Positions 1 to 4,018 of a stretch of 5,756 nt of DNA are shown here, piece by piece. Below the pieces are notes generated by a model, which saw only the letters and a list, made by a program, of their open reading frames with translations, was not told the DNA's origin and did no database searches. The stretch comes from Bacteroidales bacterium (GTDB lineage Bacteria > Bacteroidota > Bacteroidia > Bacteroidales > Bacteroidaceae): the NCBI GenBank assembly GCA_004558865.1, contig SFCY01000137.1:1-5756 (forward strand). The letters are read 5' to 3'. A program made the translations under genes and the position numbers. Position 1 is the first letter of the stretch. Each line of letters opens with the position of its first letter.

Positions 1-391
1 AGAGGCAGCTGTTTGGTGGCCGCATGACCCACCAAAGGTTGAAATATGAAACTTTTCTTCAATTCAAGAGAGAAATCATACAGTTGCGGATTTTAGGGAA
101 GACAGACTTGTGACGGATAGACCCCGCATGAGGCTGGGCTGCGCCTGTGGTCGCCGCTATAGGCTGGGCATCGTCCATAGCTTGGCATCAGCTGCAAGGA
201 GGCATGGCTCCCCCCGCGCCCCAAAGAAAGGGGGAAGCGCTATCACAGCATGGGTCGTTCCTTTGCAGCGCGGGCGCGCGCCCTTGCGCCCCCAGCCGCA
301 GGGCGTTCGGTATGCCGCTGTACCACAGCGGCCCTCCACCAGCGACACCGCCCAACAGCGGCACCGCCCCCAGCTCCCCCCAACCGTTCGC
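1..391. other. Left-edge region without a supported gene
   Basis: I can name no gene here. From base 3 one forward frame stays open to a stop at 111-113, ending in ...IIQLRILGKTDL. It could be the last ~36 residues of a gene that begins left of the window, but 36 open codons is also compatible with chance. From about 114 to 391 the sequence becomes very GC-rich and is open in several frames on both strands, which is what biased composition produces; none of those translations resembles a protein I know. The stretch holds a 9-base direct repeat AGGCTGGGC (131-139 and 161-169) and a perfect 7-bp hairpin (314-320 with 326-332, 5-base loop). The hairpin lies just beyond the stop of the leftward regulator gene but has no T-run on either side, so it is not a standard intrinsic terminator. 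Confidence 0.5.
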
Positions 392-868
392 TCATTCCCC
401 TTTGGGCAGGGGCAGCCGGTGGGAGTTCTTCACCTCGCCCAACACAAACGACGACTCTATGGAGCCTATGTAGGGAATGTCGCCAAGAATGCGCATCACA
501 AAATCCTGGTACTGCCTCATGTTCTGCACATAAATCTTCAGCACGAAGTCGAAATTGCCCGACGTGTTGTAGGCCTCCACGATCTCCGGGATGTTCTGCA
601 CGCGTATCATAAACTGCACCGCGTTCTCGTAGGTGAGCTGGGCCAGCTTCAGATAGCAGAAGACCACAAAGCCGCAGTCGAGCTTCTCGGCGTTGAGGAT
701 CGCCACATAGCCCTTGATGTAGCCCTCCCGCTCCAGACGGCGCACGCGCTCATAGACCGGCGACACGCTCAGATGCACGCGCTGCGCCAGCTCCTTGATG
801 GTAAGATGGCCGTCGTCCTGCAGCTCGCGCAGTATCAGGAGGTCGGTCTTGTCCAATTCTTGGGTCAT
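392..868 (-). CDS. Lrp/AsnC-family transcriptional regulator
   Basis: Small DNA-binding regulator of the feast/famine (Lrp/AsnC) family, 158 residues, the usual family size. The start at 868 gives MTQELDKTDLLILRELQDDG, matching the normal family N-terminus; an in-frame ATG at 946 would add 26 residues unlike the family. Residues 6-52 form the winged helix-turn-helix, with recognition-helix region LSVSPVYERVRRLEREGYIKGY (about 33-54, helix-turn-helix plus wing start). Residues about 68-145 form the ligand-binding/oligomerisation (RAM) domain, including SGNFDFVLKIYV (103-114). Family members form dimers to octamers and often sense amino acids. The gene diverges from cysK, and the shared intergenic region carries a perfect palindrome (978-994), so autoregulation and control of cysK are likely but inferred. 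The effector cannot be read from the sequence; cysteine, or a related amino acid, is a reasonable guess. Confidence 0.93.
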   Translation of the reverse strand: MTQELDKTDLLILRELQDDGHLTIKELAQRVHLSVSPVYERVRRLEREGYIKGYVAILNAEKLDCGFVVFCYLKLAQLTYENAVQFMIRVQNIPEIVEAYNTSGNFDFVLKIYVQNMRQYQDFVMRILGDIPYIGSIESSFVLGEVKNSHRLPLPKGE

Positions 869-962
869 TGTCTCTCTGTTTTCGATTGTTGGCGGCAGGA
901 GCCTTTCCTGCAAAAGCACCTCAAAATGGTTTTTTTCCAGAAACATCTTCTGTTTCAGGACA

Positions 963-994
963 CAAAATTAGCAATATTTTCTGAATTTCAGAAA
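963..994 (-). promoter_or_regulatory. Putative promoter of the Lrp-family gene
   Basis: On the minus strand TAATTTTG (970 down to 963) fits the Bacteroidetes -7 consensus TAnnTTTG. The -33 region is a weak match, TTTCTG (994 down to 989), 18 bases upstream, and it coincides with one arm of the palindrome at 978-994. A bound repressor would therefore cover this promoter. Transcription would start near 956, giving a leader of about 88 nt before the start at 868. Confidence 0.5.
978..994. promoter_or_regulatory. Palindromic candidate operator between lrp-type gene and cysK
   Basis: TTTCTGAATTTCAGAAA is a perfect inverted repeat with 8-base arms around one central T. Its size, dyad symmetry and AT-rich centre suit a dimeric Lrp/AsnC-family protein. 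It overlaps the proposed -33 region of the leftward regulator gene and ends four bases before the cysK -33 TTTG (998-1001), so one bound complex could repress the regulator and influence cysK. Binding by the neighbouring regulator is inferred from position and symmetry only. Confidence 0.6.
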
Positions 995-997
995 TCG

Positions 998-1029
998 TTT
1001 GGAAACAATCGCGTTTCTTTCTACCTTTG
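998..1029 (+). promoter_or_regulatory. cysK promoter
   Basis: TTTG at 998-1001, a 20-base spacer, and TACCTTTG at 1022-1029 match the Bacteroidetes primary sigma-factor consensus. The start site would be near 1034-1036, giving a leader of about 110 nt. That leader can form two hairpins: 1038-1044 with 1054-1060, and 1065-1068 plus 1076-1080 with 1089-1097. Confidence 0.8.
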
Positions 1030-1143
1030 CATCAGGAAAAGCCACCATTCGCATGGCTTTCCACGCCAAGGCAGCGGCCACGACCGAATGGCCTGGCAAA
1101 CAAGAACATCAACATATATATAATAAAGGAAAGGAAACAGATT

Positions 1144-2082
1144 ATGGCAGTTTACAATTCAGTGACAGAACTCATAGGCAAGACTCCGTTGGTGAGGCTC
1201 AACAAGTATAACAAGAAGCGCGGCTTGGGAGCCACCGTGCTGGCAAAGGTGGAATTCTTCAACCCCGGCGGCTCCGTAAAGGACCGCATAGCCTTGGCCA
1301 TGATAGAGGACGCCGAGCGCAAGGGGCTGCTCAAGCCCGGGGGCACCATCATCGAGCCCACCAGCGGCAACACGGGCGTGGGCCTCTCCCTGGTGGGGGC
1401 GGTGAAGGGATACAACGTCATCCTCACCATGCCCGAGACCATGTCGGTGGAGCGCCGCAAGCTGGCCGCCGCCTACGGCACCCACATCGTGCTCACCCCG
1501 GGGGCCACGGGCATGAAGGGAGCCATAGCCAAGGCCGAGGAGCTGCGCGCAACCATTCCGGGAAGCGTAATCCTGCAGCAGTTTGACAACCCGAGCAACC
1601 CCGCCGTGCACGCAAGGACTACGGGAGTCGAGCTGGTGGCCGACGCCCAAGAGGCCGGCATCAAGATAGACGCCTTCGTGGCCGGCGTGGGCACGGGCGG
1701 CACGCTGAGCGGCTCGGCCATCACGTTGAGGAAGGCCTTTCCCGACGTAAGGATCATCGCCGTGGAGCCGGAGGACTCGCCCGTGCTGTCGGGAGGAAAG
1801 CCCGGACCACACAAGATTCAGGGCATCGGCGCAGGATTCGTGGCCAAGAACTTCAACCGCGACGTCGTGGACGAGATCGTGCAGGTGGGCAACGACGATG
1901 CCTTTGAGACGGCCCGCGCGCTGGCCAAGGAGGAGGGGCTCTTGGTGGGCATATCGTCGGGGGCGGCCGCCTACGCCGCCACGCTGGTGGCGCGGAGGCC
2001 CGAGATGGCAGGCAAGAACATCGTGACCCTGCTGCCCGACACCGGCGAGCGCTACCTCTCCACGAGCCTCTTCGCGGAATGA
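1144..2082 (+). CDS. cysK: Cysteine synthase A (O-acetylserine sulfhydrylase)
   Basis: PLP-dependent cytosolic enzyme that makes L-cysteine and acetate from O-acetyl-L-serine and sulfide, the last step of sulfur assimilation. The 312 residues match the family length. Lys46 in NPGGSVKDR is the Schiff-base lysine, TSGNTG (73-78) is the substrate-binding loop, GTGGT (183-187) binds the PLP phosphate, and GISSGA (269-274) includes the serine (Ser272) that contacts the PLP ring nitrogen. The ending LLPDTGERYLST is typical. The ATG at 1144 is chosen because MAVYNSVTELIGKTPLVRL is the normal N-terminus and a purine-rich AAGGAAA lies 6 bases upstream; the reading frame's extension back to 1027 lies in the leader. 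The serine acetyltransferase gene follows after 248 bp. The closely related O-acetylserine-using CysM is less likely given the motifs. Confidence 0.97.
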   Translation: MAVYNSVTELIGKTPLVRLNKYNKKRGLGATVLAKVEFFNPGGSVKDRIALAMIEDAERKGLLKPGGTIIEPTSGNTGVGLSLVGAVKGYNVILTMPETMSVERRKLAAAYGTHIVLTPGATGMKGAIAKAEELRATIPGSVILQQFDNPSNPAVHARTTGVELVADAQEAGIKIDAFVAGVGTGGTLSGSAITLRKAFPDVRIIAVEPEDSPVLSGGKPGPHKIQGIGAGFVAKNFNRDVVDEIVQVGNDDAFETARALAKEEGLLVGISSGAAAYAATLVARRPEMAGKNIVTLLPDTGERYLSTSLFAE

Positions 2083-2130
2083 GGCGGGACGACCGGAAAA
2101 CCGAACGGATGGCATTTTTCCACAGAATCC

Positions 2131-2162
2131 TTTGGCGTTGAGACAAGAACGCCTTACCTTTG
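2131..2162 (+). promoter_or_regulatory. Promoter of the serine acetyltransferase gene
   Basis: TTTG (2131-2134), a 20-base spacer and TACCTTTG (2155-2162) reproduce the cysK promoter in both spacing and -7 box; TACCTTTGCATC is identical in the two. A CAGAA sequence (2123-2127) sits three bases before the -33 element, close to where CAGAA of the cysK palindrome sits four bases before its own -33, which hints at shared control. Transcription would start near 2168, leaving a leader of about 160 nt. Confidence 0.78.
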
Positions 2163-2167
2163 CATCC

Positions 2168-2330
2168 TACAAGCAGGAGGCACGGCCCCCCCGCCGTGCA
2201 AGAATGTGCGGCGGGGACGCATGCAAGGAGATGCGGCGGCGACACCGCACCTCCTACAACATATTACGGGGACAGAAGCTCCGCCGCCCTCCTGACCGAC
2301 AAAGACAAAGGACAAAAGAATCAAAACAAC
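2168..2330 (+). promoter_or_regulatory. Structured 5' leader of the serine acetyltransferase gene
   Basis: The leader contains a 7-bp hairpin (2180-2186 with 2193-2199) closed by a loop of six C, and a 10-bp hairpin with one A-C mismatch (2226-2236 with 2245-2255). An alternative pairing is possible: GTGCGG (2206-2211) can pair with CCGCAC (2245-2250), which competes with the second hairpin, and the C-rich loop could reach GGGG at 2213-2216. Mutually exclusive pairings are a feature of regulatory leaders, but there is no U-run for attenuation and I recognise no known riboswitch class. The final 30 bases are A-rich and unstructured up to the start codon. Confidence 0.4.
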
Positions 2331-3227
2331 ATGGATTTTGAGAAGACCATTCAGCTCTTGAGCGACATCACCAACAGCGAGATGCACCACTACGGCATGG
2401 AGGGCGTGCCATTCCCGTCGAACGACATCCTGTGCCAGACGGTCAACATCTGCCGCAGCCTGCTCTTCCCCGGCTACTACGGGGAAAGCATCATCGACCC
2501 CGACTCGCTCCGGCTGCAAATCAACGTGGGCATCATCGCCCTCTACAACAAGCTCAGGCAGCAGATAGCGGCGGGACTGGCCTTTGCCAACCCCGGGGAG
2601 TACGGCTCGCGAAAGCTGCTGTGGGAGGAGGCCAAGGAGAAGACCTGCAAGTTCATCGACGCGCTGCCCCAACTGCGCGCCACGCTCTCAACCGACGTCA
2701 CGGCCCACTACCGCAACGACCCCGCGGCCCACAACCTGGGCGAGGTGATACTGTGCTACCCCGGGATGAAGGCCATATCAAGCCACCGCATCGCCCACAA
2801 GCTGGTGGAGCTCGACGTGCCGCTCATACCGCGGGTCATCGCCGAGCTTGCCCACTCCGAGACGGGAATCGACATCAACCCCGAGGCCCGCATCGGCAAG
2901 GGCTTCGCCATCGACCACGGCACGGGCGTGGTGATAGGGGCCACGTGCGTCATCGGCGACAACGTCACCCTGTACCAGGGCGTAACCTTGGGGGCGAGAA
3001 ACTTCCCGCAGAACGACGACGGCTCGCTCGTGAAGGGCATACCGCGCCATCCCATCATCGGCGACAACGTGGTGGTATACTCCAACGCCACCATCCTGGG
3101 CCGCATCACCATAGGCGAGGGGTGCGTGATAGGCGGAAACCAGTGGATCACCCAGGACCTGCCGCCCCACACCCGCTATTTCAGATATTGCAAGAGGACC
3201 GACGCAGACAAGCCGGCCGGCCATTAG
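2331..3227 (+). CDS. cysE: Serine O-acetyltransferase (CysE/EpsC type)
   Basis: Transfers acetyl from acetyl-CoA to L-serine, making the O-acetylserine used by CysK next door. The 298 residues comprise an N-terminal helical region (about 1-175) and a left-handed beta-helix of hexapeptide repeats (about 181-275: IGKGFA, IGATCV, IGDNVT, LGRITI, IGEGCV). Asp181 (DINPEA), His196 (IDHGTG) and His240 (PRHP) match the catalytic/substrate residues of E. coli CysE (Asp143, His158, His193); the first two keep the same 15-residue spacing. The loop before PRHP is about nine residues longer than in E. coli. The protein ends in ...TDADKPAGH, without the terminal isoleucine by which classical CysE inserts its tail into CysK. 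The ATG at 2331 follows an A-rich leader with no clear Shine-Dalgarno sequence; the upstream in-frame extension is leader. Related Bacteroidales proteins are often labelled EpsC. Confidence 0.95.
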   Translation: MDFEKTIQLLSDITNSEMHHYGMEGVPFPSNDILCQTVNICRSLLFPGYYGESIIDPDSLRLQINVGIIALYNKLRQQIAAGLAFANPGEYGSRKLLWEEAKEKTCKFIDALPQLRATLSTDVTAHYRNDPAAHNLGEVILCYPGMKAISSHRIAHKLVELDVPLIPRVIAELAHSETGIDINPEARIGKGFAIDHGTGVVIGATCVIGDNVTLYQGVTLGARNFPQNDDGSLVKGIPRHPIIGDNVVVYSNATILGRITIGEGCVIGGNQWITQDLPPHTRYFRYCKRTDADKPAGH

Positions 3228-3397
3228 GGGGCGTGGATTGGTCAGCAAAACAGGCGGCCAAGGGCATGGCCCGGAGCGAGAGACGAGCCAACGCAAGCCA
3301 AGGGCGCAAAATGCTAAAATGCGGCTGATTTTAAAGAAAAATTAGAAAAATGTAGCAATTTCCACGCAAAAAGTAGCGGTAGTTTAAAAAAAATAAT

Positions 3398-3405
3398 TAA
3401 TTTTG
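3398..3405 (+). promoter_or_regulatory. Promoter -7 box of a candidate small RNA
   Basis: TAATTTTG fits TAnnTTTG exactly and is preceded by A/T-rich tracts (3384-3397). No good TTG -33 element is seen at the expected 3374-3378, so the assignment rests on the -7 box and on the terminator at 3548-3590, which needs a transcript to stop. Confidence 0.4.
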
Positions 3406-3410
3406 TACTT

Positions 3411-3590
3411 AGCAACAATAGGAATACCGCTTATCTAAACATAGTGCGATGTGGAAGGAGGAGAGATCTCTATCCAGCCAGTTGCCGAGAGACGCGAGTC
3501 TCCAAGGCAGAGGCCATTCCACTTGCAGACTCTTTTTGACAATAATGACGGCAAAGTTTTTCTTCGGAAATCTTTGCCGTTTCATTTTTT
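3411..3590 (+). ncRNA. Candidate small RNA, family not recognised
   Basis: A transcript of about 180 nt is bounded by a -7 box (3398-3405) and a strong terminator (3548-3590). A junction-like fold is possible between them: closing stem GTGGAA/TTCCAC (3451-3456 with 3517-3522), a weak inner hairpin (3460-3475), and a good inner hairpin (3483-3486 and 3489-3493 with 3498-3502 and 3506-3509) capped by a GCGA (GNRA) tetraloop. It also contains AAGGAGGA (3455-3462), complementary to the end of 16S rRNA, yet no start codon follows at a useful distance. The length would suit 6S RNA, but I cannot show the long closed rod with central bubble; the SRP RNA tip motif is absent. The forward ORF starting at 3449 runs through the terminator and the tRNA and is not credible. 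Confidence 0.4.
3548..3590 (+). terminator. Intrinsic terminator with UUCG tetraloop, upstream of tRNA-Leu
   Basis: ACGGCAAAG (3548-3556) pairs perfectly with CTTTGCCGT (3572-3580), and inside it TTTC (3559-3562) pairs with GAAA (3567-3570) around a TTCG loop. Six T follow at 3585-3590. On the opposite strand no T-run follows, so it works rightward, ending a transcript that starts before the tRNA. Confidence 0.75.
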
Positions 3591-3603
3591 ATTGTTACCT
3601 TTG
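3573..3603 (+). promoter_or_regulatory. tRNA-Leu promoter
   Basis: TTTG (3573-3576), a 19-base spacer and TACCTTTG (3596-3603) fit the Bacteroidetes consensus and share TACCTTTGCA with both cysteine-gene promoters. The start would be near 3609, about 17 bases before the mature tRNA. The -33 element lies inside the 3' arm of the preceding terminator. Confidence 0.75.
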
Positions 3604-3625
3604 CACCCGTCTAATCCGCAACGAT

Positions 3626-3707
3626 GCCCAGATGGCGGAATCGGTAGACGCGCTGGTCTCAAACACCAGTGGAGCAATCCATCCCGGTTCGAGCCCGGGT
3701 CTGGGTA
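3626..3707 (+). tRNA. tRNA-Leu (anticodon CAA)
   Basis: Class II tRNA reading UUG leucine codons. The acceptor stem GCCCAGA (3626-3632) pairs with TCTGGGT (3700-3706), ending in one G-U pair, and the discriminator is A3707. The anticodon stem CTGGT/ACCAG (3653-3657 with 3665-3669) closes loop CTCAAAC, with anticodon CAA at 3660-3662. The long variable arm TGGA-GCAA-TCCA (3670-3681) is the leucine hallmark. The T arm is CCCGG-TTCGAGC-CCGGG (3683-3699). CCA is not encoded (ACCC follows), as is common in Bacteroidetes. Confidence 0.97.
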
Positions 3708-3725
3708 CCCTTATTACATTAAGAT

Positions 3726-3770
3726 AATCGCTAAAGCCTTATAAACAAAGACTTTAGCGATTTTTCTTTT
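3726..3770 (+). terminator. Intrinsic terminator after tRNA-Leu
   Basis: A perfect 11-bp stem, AATCGCTAAAG (3726-3736) with CTTTAGCGATT (3752-3762), has a 15-base loop and is followed by a T-rich tail through 3770. It ends the tRNA transcript and would limit read-through into the insertion sequence. Confidence 0.9.
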
Positions 3771-3861
3771 CCCGATTTGCTCCATATTTGCTCCATCTCA
3801 AACGGATAAGAGTAGATTTATTTTCATTCAATAGCTGCCTATACCTTTCAGTTCCTTTCAT
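3754..3861 (-). pseudogene. Possible integrase C-terminal remnant beside tRNA-Leu
   Basis: A leftward 35-codon ORF ends inside the tRNA terminator. Its last residues, LRWSKYGANREKKNR, are basic and resemble in style the tails of Bacteroidetes tyrosine recombinases, whose genes often abut the tRNA they integrate beside. Nothing of the catalytic domain is present; an in-frame stop lies just upstream, and the IS begins 49 bases beyond the ATG. This is a weak, memory-based inference; the ORF may be chance. Confidence 0.2.
3775..3796. repeat. Tandem 11-base direct repeat
   Basis: ATTTGCTCCAT occurs twice without spacing (3775-3785 and 3786-3796), directly after the T-tail of the tRNA terminator. 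Short direct repeats next to a tRNA gene are common at recombinase attachment sites, but a second distant copy, which would prove this, cannot be sought in this window. Confidence 0.6.
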
Positions 3862-3909
3862 TTCTGAGAGGTTAGTTGAACATGATACTTATCTAATGTT
3901 TCTTTTTAG

Positions 3910-3925
3910 CCTAGAAAATTCATAG
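3910..3925 (+). repeat. IS left terminal inverted repeat
   Basis: CCTAGAAAATTCATAG matches the reverse complement of 5648-5663 at 13 of 16 positions; the last eight, ATTCATAG, are identical. Confidence 0.85.
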
Positions 3926-3938
3926 CACATAGCTAAAA

Positions 3939-4018
3939 AAGAAAGCGTTACATTTTGTTATCTCAACAAGATGTAGTAACTTTACAGTTGATAATCAAAG
4001 AGTTACAAACGCTTTCTT
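3939..4018 (+). promoter_or_regulatory. Inverted repeat flanking the transposase promoter, ending at the start codon
   Basis: AAGAAAGCGTT (3939-3949) and AACGCTTTCTT (4008-4018) are perfect 11-base complements. The left arm is upstream of the promoter and the right arm ends directly before the ATG at 4019. Only transcripts entering from outside the IS would contain both arms and hide the start region, whereas transcripts from the element's own promoter lack the left arm. Such protection against read-in expression is known in elements such as IS10 and IS50; here it is inferred from geometry. Confidence 0.6.
3953..3984 (+). promoter_or_regulatory. Transposase promoter
   Basis: TTTTG (3953-3957), a 19-base spacer and TAACTTTA (3977-3984) fit the Bacteroidetes pattern with one mismatch in the -7 box. 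The start near 3990 would leave a leader of about 28 nt without a Shine-Dalgarno sequence. Confidence 0.6.

Noticed and set aside
110..1123. A 337-codon forward ORF over the regulator gene and cysK leader
   Set aside because: It is the antisense of a well-recognised Lrp/AsnC gene plus GC-rich intergenic DNA and crosses both divergent promoters; its translation resembles no known family.
1159..2115. A 318-codon reverse ORF opposite cysK
   Set aside because: The forward strand encodes a complete cysteine synthase with all motifs; the reverse frame is open because of third-position GC bias.
2083..2130. Terminator between cysK and the acetyltransferase gene
   Set aside because: A short T-run (2114-2118) exists, but no convincing stem precedes it, so read-through from cysK remains possible.
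2432..3328. A 298-codon forward ORF in another frame of the acetyltransferase gene
   Set aside because: Rich in H, R, P, G and Q, typical of an out-of-frame translation of GC-rich coding DNA; the real frame shows hexapeptide repeats and catalytic residues.
3228..3397. Terminator or small gene directly after the acetyltransferase gene
   Set aside because: Only a weak GGGC-ATG-GCCC stem and a 6-bp AT stem (3315-3320 with 3328-3333) are present, neither with a U-run, and no credible ORF is seen.
3449..3727. A 92-codon ORF with AAGGAGG near its start
   Set aside because: The purine motif lies inside the ORF rather than before its ATG, and the frame runs through a terminator, a promoter and the whole tRNA-Leu gene.
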